Below, piece by piece: positions 1 to 6,833 of a stretch of DNA of 11,045 nucleotides. The DNA lies in assembly GCA_902787595.1 (NCBI GenBank), contig CADAHD010000043.1, positions 2,003 to 13,047 on the forward strand, given 5' to 3'. Every line of letters begins with the position of its first letter. The first letter of the stretch is position 1. The position numbers and the translations under genes were made by a program. The DNA is from an uncultured Lachnospiraceae bacterium (GTDB taxonomy: Bacteria > Bacillota_A > Clostridia > Lachnospirales > Lachnospiraceae). The notes under the pieces were generated by a model. It was not told where the DNA came from and did no database searches. It saw only the letters and a program-made list of their open reading frames with translations.

Positions 1-291
1 AAACCTTCAGGTAAGATAGAAGTTGAGTATGCCTGTGTTTCGACGACGGCAGAAGATGATATAGAAATACTGATCGGCAATCTGGCTGTGGCGGCAGTTA
101 CAAAATATGGCGGCAGCGCCCGGATCAGCATGATGGTCGATAATGAGGCTGACGGAGATATGCTGGATGATATTTTTCCTAAACAGATGGGCAGATATAT
201 AGCTGAGGCAATATTAAAAGAGCCTGACTGGGAAGCTGACGAGGCTGACATAAAGGCAGCGATCCAAATGGTAGGCGGAATAGATATTTGA
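1..291 (+). CDS. C-terminal part of a GNAT-like protein (5' end outside window)
   Basis: The frame is open from the first base with no stop before TGA at 289-291, so this is the last 96 codons of a gene that starts upstream; an internal GTG at 88 has no reason to be the start. The visible part reads as a beta strand (KIEVEYACV), a long helix, a second strand (ARISMMV) and a helix ending near DDIFPKQ. The same strand-helix-strand-helix pattern with similar spacing appears in the C-terminal halves of the genes at 5502 and 6820, the first of which has a clear GNAT signature further upstream in the protein. I therefore infer a GNAT-like C-terminal domain, with no catalytic motif visible in this fragment. 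The next gene starts 22 bases downstream behind AAGGAG (299-304), so the two are probably co-transcribed. Function unknown; the coding call is firm, the fold is tentative. Confidence 0.7.
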   Translation, partial: KPSGKIEVEYACVSTTAEDDIEILIGNLAVAAVTKYGGSARISMMVDNEADGDMLDDIFPKQMGRYIAEAILKEPDWEADEADIKAAIQMVGGIDI

Positions 292-313
292 TCTGAATAA
301 GGAGTGTGGTAAT

Positions 314-2572
314 ATGGCCGGTCCCGAGAAAACAATACAGAACAAGAGTTTAGACAAGTTTAAAACAAAGTTCGATATGACACAGACGCAGGCACCTCAG
401 CTCCGGCGCAGTATGACCATACCCGGGCAGCTTCAGGAACAGGAGAAAGAACAGGAAGAGAGCATTATCGATGATTTTGAGTCGATTGAAAAAAGTGATT
501 CTCTCAGTTCTATAGGAGACGAGCCTCCCGCTGAGCCTGAATATATCGGTTTTGACAGAAAATTCGCCGCATACAGGAAGGATGACGGCGAAAGAATGAT
601 CAAGGTCAGGGATGCGCTTTCAAAATATTTTGAAAATAAGGATAAAGGCGAGGAAGATCCCGAAAATCTAAAGGAGATAATCAGCGCCTGCAGTGATTAC
701 GGACGTTTCCGCTTCGCGATATTTAAAGGAGAGAGGGCAGCTCAGCGGCTTAAAGAGATAGAGAGACTCAAACATAGGGCAGAAGATGAGCTGGAAGACT
801 ATACGCTGCAGAATATGGCAAAATACGGTAATCTGGCGATGGTCGAGCATCATGCTTCGTTTGATGAGGATAATATCACCCAGCCTGAACTGGCTCCTCC
901 GGGATTTGTTACATATACCATAGGATATTCAAGGAAAAAGCCATTTACAACCATATCAATTCCATTCTGGGTGCTTAATGATAAAGGCGGTAAGCTGAAA
1001 TACCTTAACCGTAAGCTTTATGAAGAACGCCAGAAGAGACGGGCTATGGAAGATGACGATGAGGAAGAAAGTGTTGTAAGCGAAAAAGAGCCCGTCGAGA
1101 AGAAGGAAGAGAAGAAGGAAGAAAAGAAGGTAATAGAAAACAAAGAGGAAGATCAGGAAGCAAAAAAACTGCGTGAAGAGGTCGAAAAGAATATACAGGA
1201 AGAGGAAGAACGTAAGAGAAAAAATGAGATACTGAGAGAGCAGGCGCGTATAGAGCAGGAGAATCTTGCGAAAAAGAAGAGGGAAGAAGACAAGAAAAAA
1301 GAGGAGCTCAAAAAGAAAGAAGAAAAGGAAAAAGAAGAGCTTAGAAAGAAAGAAGATAAGAAAAAAGAGGAGCTAAAAAAGAAGGAAGAGAAGGAAAAGG
1401 AAGAGCTCAGAAAGAAAGAAGAGAAGGAAAAAGAAGAACTCAGAAAGAAAAGAGATGAGGAGCTCAGGCGCGAGAGAGAGGATGAAGAGTTTAAAGAGCA
1501 GATTGAGCGCGCCAAAAAGGAATCTTTGGATGAAATAGAAAGAAATAAGAAAAACATGAAGGAAAATGCCAAAACACTTGATGAGGCGATCAAAAAAGAT
1601 CTTAAGGCTTCGGAAGAACGTGTTGATACGGCATTTAAGGAAACGCAGGAATATATCAAAAAACACGGCAGCAAAGTTATGCAGAAAGGGAAAAAGGACG
1701 GCGATGTTGAGCCTGGTTACGAGATTCTGGCGTTAGATGAAGCTTATCAGGAAAACTTCACGAATAAAGATAAAAATCTGTTCGGTCCGTATGATGAGAT
1801 AAAGCCGGAACAGGTGACTGAGGTGAAAAACATCGATAACTGTTATATGATAGCTGCTCTTGCCGCACTTGCGCTGAAGGATCCGGATTACATAAGAAAT
1901 ACGCTTATAACGAATGATGAGAAACACCCGGATGATTATGCTGTTGTCAGGCTGTATGATAACAGCGGTCAGATGCAGCGCATTGTAGTACAGAAGACCA
2001 AGCAGGATAAAGGAAGGGCATTATGGGTTGAACTGGTAGAAAAGGCTGCCTGCGTTCTGCTTACACGCTTTAATGGCGCCACAGGCTATCGTCAAGGCGA
2101 AGTCAATAATCCGCTGGTTGGATCCTTATCCAGATCCGGTGATCTGCAGCTTGGAAGCGAGGAGCTGGTATGCCGGCTTTTGTTTGGAAGAAAGGGAAAG
2201 CTTATAACTACCAGAGCAGAAGAACATGCTGCATATGACAAAAAAGGAATGGCAAAGCAGTTGTTGTGCAGTAAGGGTGATGAAGCCATCGGACAGGCAT
2301 TGGCCTATGCACAGGCGGGAAAGTGCGTTATAGCTTCTACCTGTACAAACGGCGGTTCGCAGTATTATAATTCGGTGGCTGATTCGGTAAAGTTCCCTGT
2401 GAATCTGCAGCAGACACACGAGTATACGGTATTTGGCGAAGGGAAAAAGATCAACGGACAAAGGACCATACGTCTTAAGGATGCAAAGAAAGGAGATACC
2501 TTTGATCTCACATTCGGATATTTTAAGACTATCTTTACGGATATACATATAAGCGGCCATGAGGAACGATGA
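314..2572 (+). CDS. Coiled-coil protein with C-terminal calpain-like (C2) cysteine protease domain
   Basis: The protein has 752 residues, no signal peptide and no membrane helix, so it is probably cytoplasmic. Residues 1-75 are polar and acidic. Residues 76-235 are mainly helical with a charged stretch around SDYGRFRFAIFKGERAAQRL. Residues about 235-450 are a highly charged Lys/Glu coiled coil or single alpha helix containing 11-residue repeats. Residues about 490-752 resemble the papain-like core of calpains: DNCYMIAALAALA places the nucleophile at Cys510 at the start of a helix, LWVELVEKA matches the conserved calpain helix, THEYTVFG gives His702, and the final TFGYFKTIFTDIHI resembles the calpain strand after the active site. 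The third triad residue, normally Asn in an NPW motif, aligns with Asp723 in IRLKDAKKGD, and the usual oxyanion Gln six residues before Cys is not evident. It may be an active but divergent peptidase or a binding-only relative. The start is ATG with AAGGAG 9 bases upstream. It lies 6 bases from the phosphatase gene and is probably in the same operon. The target is unknown. Confidence 0.8.
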   Translation: MAGPEKTIQNKSLDKFKTKFDMTQTQAPQLRRSMTIPGQLQEQEKEQEESIIDDFESIEKSDSLSSIGDEPPAEPEYIGFDRKFAAYRKDDGERMIKVRDALSKYFENKDKGEEDPENLKEIISACSDYGRFRFAIFKGERAAQRLKEIERLKHRAEDELEDYTLQNMAKYGNLAMVEHHASFDEDNITQPELAPPGFVTYTIGYSRKKPFTTISIPFWVLNDKGGKLKYLNRKLYEERQKRRAMEDDDEEESVVSEKEPVEKKEEKKEEKKVIENKEEDQEAKKLREEVEKNIQEEEERKRKNEILREQARIEQENLAKKKREEDKKKEELKKKEEKEKEELRKKEDKKKEELKKKEEKEKEELRKKEEKEKEELRKKRDEELRREREDEEFKEQIERAKKESLDEIERNKKNMKENAKTLDEAIKKDLKASEERVDTAFKETQEYIKKHGSKVMQKGKKDGDVEPGYEILALDEAYQENFTNKDKNLFGPYDEIKPEQVTEVKNIDNCYMIAALAALALKDPDYIRNTLITNDEKHPDDYAVVRLYDNSGQMQRIVVQKTKQDKGRALWVELVEKAACVLLTRFNGATGYRQGEVNNPLVGSLSRSGDLQLGSEELVCRLLFGRKGKLITTRAEEHAAYDKKGMAKQLLCSKGDEAIGQALAYAQAGKCVIASTCTNGGSQYYNSVADSVKFPVNLQQTHEYTVFGEGKKINGQRTIRLKDAKKGDTFDLTFGYFKTIFTDIHISGHEER
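1301..1459 (+). repeat. 33-bp / 11-residue tandem repeats in the coiled coil
   Basis: Four full units start at 1301, 1334, 1367 and 1400, with a partial fifth at 1433. Each encodes a variant of EE-L-(K/R)-K-K-E-(E/D)-K-(E/K)-K, beginning at residue 330 of the calpain-like protein. Codons differ between units at silent positions (for example GAG GAG CTC, GAA GAG CTT, GAG GAG CTA), so the peptide period has been kept while the DNA drifted. An 11-residue period fits hendecad coiled coils or stable single Lys/Glu helices used as rigid spacers. Confidence 0.85.
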
Positions 2573-2578
2573 ACGGAC

Positions 2579-4132
2579 ATGAGTAAGCCGGCAAAAAAAG
2601 AAGAGAATAAGACTATACGCTTATTGGTCGACAGCCTGGTCTGCCTGTTTTCGGTGGCCTTTGTGATAGCTGTTGTGATCTACCGCGGGGCAGAGAACAT
2701 ACCTGCGGCATATCTGATCAATATCACCCTGGATATAGCCGCAATGGTAACGGGGTATGTGATCTATATATGCTGTATAATAGATGTTTCAAGAGGCGGG
2801 GACGGGAATCTTTATTATCAGTACCTGCTTAATGCAGTATTTCTGGGGCTTTTTACCGATGCGCTGGCCTGGCTTATAGACGGCATACCGCTGATGCGCA
2901 TTGCGAATATTGTGGATAATACAGCATACTATATCTGCCTTCCGGTATCATGTTTCTTTTTCTGGCGATATATAGTAGAGTTTGTGCATCCGGAAGAGAA
3001 AAGAAGAAAACTCTTTGATAAGATAATAACCGTCGGCATGATACTGAGCCTGATACTGTGTATTGTTAATGTCTTTGCGAGGCAGTATTTTACCGTGGAT
3101 GAGCAGGGCGTGTATTCACGCAGCGCTCTGTATCCGATGCATCAGGCATACGGCTTTTTGATACTGTTTTTCTGCCTCTGGATGCTGATCAGCGAAAGAC
3201 GCAAGCTCAGACGTTTTCATTTCTTTGTCATGAGCCTGTATATACTGGCGCCGGTCGTGATAAGCGTGATGACCATTCTGGTATACGGACTTTCGGTGGC
3301 TTATCCCGTAATGATGGTGATAATGCTGCTTATGTATTGTGTTGTGAATGTTTCACGCGGACGGGAACAGGTTGAGGCGGCAAGAGACCTGGCTATGGCA
3401 GCGGGCATACAGAAATATGTTATTCCCGATACCTTTCCGGCTTTTCCGGATATAAAGGAATTTGATCTCTATGCATCGATGAAACCCGCGAAGGAAGTCG
3501 GAGGAGATTTTTATGATTTCTTTATGGTGGATGAAGACCATTTGGGCGTGGTGATGGCTGATGTTTCGGGAAAAGGTGTTACTGCGGCGCTTTTTATGAT
3601 GATATCCAAGTCACTGATCAAGCTCAGCATGCAGGCAGGAGAATCCCCTTCACAGGCGCTGGGCCGTGTTAACAGGCAGCTTATGGAAAGCGGGGGAATC
3701 GAGATGTTTGTAACCGTGTGGGCTGCTGTGCTGGATATAAAGACCGGAGTCGGGCTGGCGGCCAATGCCGGCCATGAGGATCCCATACTGCTGCATGCGG
3801 GCGGGAAATATGAGGTGGTGAAATACCGTCATTCACTGCCGGTGGCGGTAATGGAAGATCTGCCTTTTGCGGAACATGAGTTTAAACTTGAAAAAGGAGA
3901 TAAACTCTTTGTTTATACGGATGGAGTTACTGAAGCAATGAATATTAAATCTGAGCTCTTTGGCGAGGAACGTCTTGTGGGAGCATTGAACAGTGATACG
4001 GCTGCAGATCCGCAAAATGTCCTTAATAACGTTAATAAAGCCATAGCGGCGTTTACAAACGGAGCCGATCAGTCAGATGATATAACTATGCTGTGCCTGG
4101 AATACAGGGGAGCTCAGGCTCTTAAACAGTGA
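2579..4132 (+). CDS. Membrane-anchored SpoIIE/PP2C-type serine phosphatase (RsbU/RsbP-like role)
   Basis: The protein has 517 residues. The N-terminal half carries seven to eight hydrophobic helices (about 15-35, 43-69, 82-102, 115-135, 149-167, 188-204, 215-238, 241-257), then a short amphipathic linker to a PPM/SpoIIE phosphatase domain from about 295 to 510. Metal-binding acidic motifs are all present: EVGGDFYDF (Asp310), MADVSGKG (Asp328), FVYTDGVTEA (Asp448) and QSDDIT (Asp501). Their spacing matches that known for SpoIIE. Such enzymes dephosphorylate a phospho-serine on a STAS protein, and the gene directly downstream encodes one, so that is the likely substrate. The membrane half would be the sensor; it has no extracellular domain large enough to name a ligand. 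The start ATG has only a weak, distant GAGGA, lies two codons after the stop of the previous gene and is in the same frame, which suggests translational coupling. The next in-frame Met is at residue 56 and would remove the first helix. Confidence 0.95.
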   Translation: MSKPAKKEENKTIRLLVDSLVCLFSVAFVIAVVIYRGAENIPAAYLINITLDIAAMVTGYVIYICCIIDVSRGGDGNLYYQYLLNAVFLGLFTDALAWLIDGIPLMRIANIVDNTAYYICLPVSCFFFWRYIVEFVHPEEKRRKLFDKIITVGMILSLILCIVNVFARQYFTVDEQGVYSRSALYPMHQAYGFLILFFCLWMLISERRKLRRFHFFVMSLYILAPVVISVMTILVYGLSVAYPVMMVIMLLMYCVVNVSRGREQVEAARDLAMAAGIQKYVIPDTFPAFPDIKEFDLYASMKPAKEVGGDFYDFFMVDEDHLGVVMADVSGKGVTAALFMMISKSLIKLSMQAGESPSQALGRVNRQLMESGGIEMFVTVWAAVLDIKTGVGLAANAGHEDPILLHAGGKYEVVKYRHSLPVAVMEDLPFAEHEFKLEKGDKLFVYTDGVTEAMNIKSELFGEERLVGALNSDTAADPQNVLNNVNKAIAAFTNGADQSDDITMLCLEYRGAQALKQ

Positions 4133-4151
4133 TAAAAGGAAGGAGAAAAAA

Positions 4152-4430
4152 ATGAAAGAAGCAATCTACAGAACACCGGAGAAGATCGACATCAGCACAA
4201 ATCCCAAGTTTTCCGAAGATCTGAAGAATATGATCGCGGACGGAAAGACGGAGATAGTTATCGACATGGAAGATACGGTTTATATTTCTTCCGTGGGGCT
4301 GCGTACCCTTTTGGCGATACACCGTGATTGCGCCGGAAAAGGCGGAAAAATGGTTATCCGCAATGCGGGAGAGATGGTTAAGAGCGTTATGGAAGTTACC
4401 GGTTTTTCGCAGCTTTTCAATATAGAGTAA
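4152..4430 (+). CDS. STAS-domain anti-sigma factor antagonist
   Basis: The protein has 92 residues and is a single STAS domain covering the whole length, typical for SpoIIAA/RsbV-type proteins though slightly short. The motif VYISSVGLRTLL matches the conserved phosphorylation loop; Ser47 aligns with the serine phosphorylated in SpoIIAA, with Ser46 in place of the usual Asp before it, as in many stand-alone ISS-AGLR-type family members. In the known mechanism the unphosphorylated form binds the anti-sigma kinase, and a kinase/phosphatase pair sets its state. Here the PP2C phosphatase lies 19 bases upstream and a canonical kinase follows two genes later, so all three parts of the switch are together. 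AGGAG at 4141-4145 lies 6 bases before the ATG. The fold call is firm; the partners are inferred from context. Confidence 0.93.
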   Translation: MKEAIYRTPEKIDISTNPKFSEDLKNMIADGKTEIVIDMEDTVYISSVGLRTLLAIHRDCAGKGGKMVIRNAGEMVKSVMEVTGFSQLFNIE

Positions 4431-4448
4431 ACTAAGGAGAGACGGGAA

Positions 4449-5075
4449 ATGACAACTGACAAGATAATGGTTTACAGCGAAGGACCCGGAATAGATAAAG
4501 CTCTGGCCGAGACCGAAAGATTTGCGAAGTATGAAAAGCTTGGAGAAAAAGACGGTCTTTATCTGAGGCTTCTAAGCGAGGAGATGCTGGGCATGGTGCG
4601 CGGCATAACCGGAGGTTTTGAAGGGCAGTTCTGGCTTGAAGGCGGAGACGGGGAATGCCGTATCTGCTTAAGGGCTGATGCTTATATGGACCGCAGCAAG
4701 AAAAAGAAGCTTATCGCGCTCTCTGCCAGCGGAAAGAATGAGAGCAGCGTAGGTATTATGGAAATGCTCAGGAATATCCTGGTCAATGTGATAAATGATC
4801 CCGACAGCATGGACGATCTGTCCAAAGAATATGATGACGGCTCGGTCATGTACGGAATGATGGGGGCGCGGTCTGACGGAAGCCTTGATCCTATGGATTT
4901 TGAATGGTCACTTATACAGTATAAGAGCATGGTGGAAAAGGACAAGCAGCAGAAGAAGTCCGTGGAAGCATGGGATGAGCTTGAAAAATCCATAGTAGCA
5001 AATATAGCTGATGATGTGAAGGTGGGCGTGCGTGGTGATATAGTCGAGATGACGATCATAAAAAGGTTTGACTGA
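4449..5075 (+). CDS. Probable degenerate RsbW-like ATPase of the partner switch, function unknown
   Basis: The protein has 208 residues and no membrane helix. Residues about 38-52 (YLRLLSEEMLGMVRG) resemble the N-box helix of HATPase_c_2 anti-sigma kinases, but the Asn of the ExxxN motif is replaced (Gly48 or Met49, depending on which Glu is aligned). Residues 60-76 would be two strands (FWLEG, CRICLRAD). Where kinases have DxGxP/G there is ADAYMD, and SASGKNESSVGIMEM sits where the G2 loop and following helix would be. From about 115 there is an acidic, Met-rich stretch, a helix (about 154-185) and a final strand pair ending in VEMTIIKRF, which looks like the last strand of the fold carrying an insertion. 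I infer a Bergerat-type scaffold that has lost ATP-binding residues; this is pattern reading, not a profile match. AAGGAG at 4434-4439 supports the ATG. It sits between the STAS gene and the canonical kinase, so it probably acts in the same switch. Confidence 0.6.
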   Translation: MTTDKIMVYSEGPGIDKALAETERFAKYEKLGEKDGLYLRLLSEEMLGMVRGITGGFEGQFWLEGGDGECRICLRADAYMDRSKKKKLIALSASGKNESSVGIMEMLRNILVNVINDPDSMDDLSKEYDDGSVMYGMMGARSDGSLDPMDFEWSLIQYKSMVEKDKQQKKSVEAWDELEKSIVANIADDVKVGVRGDIVEMTIIKRFD

Positions 5076-5078
5076 AAC

Positions 5079-5084
5079 GAAAGG
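5079..5084 (+). promoter_or_regulatory. Ribosome binding site deciding the kinase start
   Basis: GAAAGG lies 7 bases before ATG at 5092. A TTG at 5068 in the same frame would overlap the upstream gene by 8 bases and add eight residues that are not part of the HATPase fold. The ATG is preferred. Confidence 0.6.
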
Positions 5085-5091
5085 CATTCCT

Positions 5092-5505
5092 ATGGTAAAA
5101 AGAACTTTCGCAGCGGATGTAGGAAAGATGAATGAGGTGCAGGACTTCGTATCCGAATGCATTAAAGCGGACGGAGCGGATGAGATGACTGTCATGCAGA
5201 TAGCCCTTGCCGTTGAAGAGGTATTTGTCAATATAGCAAGTTATTCGTATCCCGATTCGGAAGGCGATGCGGAGGTGACTGTTGAGCGCCTGGCTGATCC
5301 GTCTGCGATAAGGATCACTTTTGCAGACAGCGGTATTCCTTTTGACCCGCTTAACGCCCCGCCGCCGGATGTAAATCTGCCTGCCGAAGAAAGGCCTATA
5401 GGCGGATTGGGCATATTCCTGGTCAGGGAGCTTATGGATGATGTGAGCTACAGATATGAGAACGGTAAGAATATACTTGCTTTTGAGAAAAGGCTGGATA
5501 CATGA
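5092..5505 (+). CDS. HATPase_c_2 anti-sigma factor / serine kinase (RsbW/SpoIIAB-like)
   Basis: The protein has 137 residues from the chosen ATG and is a single GHKL-type ATPase domain. The N box is intact in ALAVEEVFVNIASY (Glu43, Asn47), the G1 box in FADSGIPFDP (Asp79, Gly81) and the G2 box in PIGGLGIFLVRELMD (Gly104-Gly107). The GLGIFLVRELMDDVSY tail is typical of this family. Members bind and hold a sigma factor or another target and phosphorylate a STAS antagonist on serine; the antagonist encoded at 4152 is the obvious partner. No sigma factor gene is present in the window, so what it holds is unknown. An alternative TTG start at 5068 is possible. The stop overlaps the start of the next gene in an ATGA, so translation of the acetyltransferase is probably coupled to it. 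Confidence 0.93.
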   Translation: MVKRTFAADVGKMNEVQDFVSECIKADGADEMTVMQIALAVEEVFVNIASYSYPDSEGDAEVTVERLADPSAIRITFADSGIPFDPLNAPPPDVNLPAEERPIGGLGIFLVRELMDDVSYRYENGKNILAFEKRLDT

Positions 5506-6344
5506 TGGACACAACGATAGTTCGCATCAGGGATGACGAAAACGGGTTAAAGCGCTTTGGACTGCTTGATGATAAAAATGAGTTGATGGCAGCGCTGGAG
5601 CTGGAGCTTGGCGGGGGCATGGCTTCTGTCAGGCACATCTATGTCAGACCGGAGTCCAGAAGACGCGGAGCGGGAACGAAGCTTCTGCAATCCGTGCTTA
5701 ATATCTTCGGGGACATGGATGTATTCATGCCTGTGGAGATGCGATTTGCCGCAGAGGAAGAAAACGGAAAAGCGCTTTTTGATTTTTTGAGCGCTCAGGA
5801 AAATATGATCATCAGGGAGAGTTCGATGCTCTTTTCCATAACGCCTGAAATGCGCGGCCGGAGTAAAGTCTGGCAGCAGATGAAGGCAGAACACTCCGAT
5901 GCGCTTGAATTCTTTTTTCTGGATGAGGAAAAAAGAGGGGCTTTTTTTGAAAAACTGAAAGCTTATGGGAAAGCTTCATATATACAGAAAAATGGAACGA
6001 TATATGACAGAAATCTGTCTTTTGCCATGCTGAAAGATGATGAGGTCTGTGGTGCGCTGTTTGTAAAAGCTTTCGGACATGAGGTCCTTGAGATCTCGTA
6101 CCTTTATTCGGATGGCAGGGATATGAGGACCGCGCACAGCCTTTTGTGCGCAGCGATCAAAGCGGCTGATGAGCTTTATCCGGAAGCGGAGCTTCGTTTT
6201 GTGGCTGTGAATCCGGAAATCTACAGCCTGGCGAGGAAAGTGTTCGGAAATGAGCTTCGGCTCAGACCACTCTACAGGGCTGTGTGGAACGGCGTCAGCG
6301 AAAAGATGAAAAAGGACGCTGAGGCTGTGAAGACATCTTTCTGA
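5502..6344 (+). CDS. Two-domain GNAT-family N-acetyltransferase
   Basis: The protein has 280 residues. Residues about 1-115 form a GNAT domain with a clear acetyl-CoA pyrophosphate loop: VRHIYVRPESRRRGAGTKLL, in which Arg53-x-x-Gly56-x-Gly58 fits the (Q/R)xxGx(G/A) signature at the start of a helix. Residues about 130-265 look like a second GNAT-like fold (FAMLKDDEVCGALFVKAF, then VLEISYLYSD, a long helix and LRFVAVNPEI) without that signature, so probably only the first half binds cofactor. The substrate is not predictable. ATGATG allows a start at 5502 or 5505; the ATGA overlap with the kinase stop favours 5502. Its position right behind the kinase suggests a role linked to the partner switch, perhaps modifying a target protein, but that is inference. 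It shares its second-half pattern with the window's first partial gene and the gene at 6820. Confidence 0.85.
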   Translation: MMDTTIVRIRDDENGLKRFGLLDDKNELMAALELELGGGMASVRHIYVRPESRRRGAGTKLLQSVLNIFGDMDVFMPVEMRFAAEEENGKALFDFLSAQENMIIRESSMLFSITPEMRGRSKVWQQMKAEHSDALEFFFLDEEKRGAFFEKLKAYGKASYIQKNGTIYDRNLSFAMLKDDEVCGALFVKAFGHEVLEISYLYSDGRDMRTAHSLLCAAIKAADELYPEAELRFVAVNPEIYSLARKVFGNELRLRPLYRAVWNGVSEKMKKDAEAVKTSF

Positions 6345-6360
6345 GCAGGCGTATTATTTG

Positions 6361-6367
6361 AAAGGAG
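6361..6367 (+). promoter_or_regulatory. Strong ribosome binding site for a TTG start
   Basis: AAAGGAG lies 10 bases before TTG at 6378 and has no other start codon at suitable distance. The first in-frame ATG is 51 bases further on with no comparable site, so the TTG is the likely start. Confidence 0.65.
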
Positions 6368-6377
6368 TGGGCTTTTT

Positions 6378-6833
6378 TTGGAGACAGATCTGCTTTTCGA
6401 AGAAGAGTTTGAAGCAAAGAGCGCTTTGATGGAAGATATATTGCAGGAACGAAGCGATGCGCGAGTGCGAGAAGCTGAAATGCAATATCTGTCATCTGAA
6501 CACGGCAGCAGACTGGCGGATTATCTGTACGATAACTTTGGAGGACTCGGGAATAAGGCGCGCTGCAGGGCCATAGAGGAATATGCCATGATCAGCGGCG
6601 GGTTGATCGAGGAGCTTGCCGGAGTATACAGAAGCGAAGATGGTATCAGGCGTGAGCGCAGTCTTGCAGCGCTGGGCGAAAAGATGCGTGGAGCATATTT
6701 TAACACAGTCATAAAGAATAAAGAGCGGCTTGCTGAGGCTATGAGTATTAACAGGCTGCATGCATTGAATAAGATAACCGGCCACATGTACTTTAAACGG
6801 GACAATAAAGGAGAGTCGGATGGAGATCATTGA
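6378..6833 (+). CDS. Small helical protein of unknown function (TTG start)
   Basis: I do not recognise this 151-residue protein. It has no signal peptide or membrane helix and appears almost wholly alpha-helical: an acidic N-terminus (LLFEEEFEAK), a helix around MEDILQERSDARVREAEMQYL, a possible turn at NFGGLGNKARCR, then further helices with many Arg/Lys and Glu, and a polar tail. The single Cys (in KARCRAIEEY) does not suggest a metal site. The coding call rests on length, a strong ribosome site, codon use like its neighbours and the tight fit: its end overlaps the next gene by 14 bases, inside which the next start lies. It sits between two GNAT-like genes and may be a partner of one of them; this is only a guess from position. 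Confidence 0.75.
   Translation: METDLLFEEEFEAKSALMEDILQERSDARVREAEMQYLSSEHGSRLADYLYDNFGGLGNKARCRAIEEYAMISGGLIEELAGVYRSEDGIRRERSLAALGEKMRGAYFNTVIKNKERLAEAMSINRLHALNKITGHMYFKRDNKGESDGDH

Noticed and set aside
1081..1140. Short AAGAAGGAAGAG repeats as a possible CRISPR or mobile-element repeat
   Set aside because: They are irregular purine-rich codons for Lys/Glu inside a coding frame with no spacers, inverted ends or target duplications.
1153..1674. Long minus-strand reading frame rich in Ser, Phe and Leu opposite the coiled coil
   Set aside because: It is the mirror of the Lys/Glu codons (GAA/AAG read as Ser/Phe/Leu on the other strand), has no ribosome site, and the plus-strand gene is clearly real.
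2126..2560. Minus-strand open frame of 144 codons under the protease domain
   Set aside because: It lies wholly inside the calpain-like domain, has no recognisable motif or ribosome site and is explained as a shadow frame.
5068..5091. TTG start for the anti-sigma kinase
   Set aside because: It would overlap the upstream gene and add residues outside the fold, while ATG 5092 has a better placed ribosome site; kept only as an alternative.
6120..6160. Small inverted repeat around TGCGCA in the GNAT gene
   Set aside because: It is short, inside a coding region, and has no T run or operator-like context.
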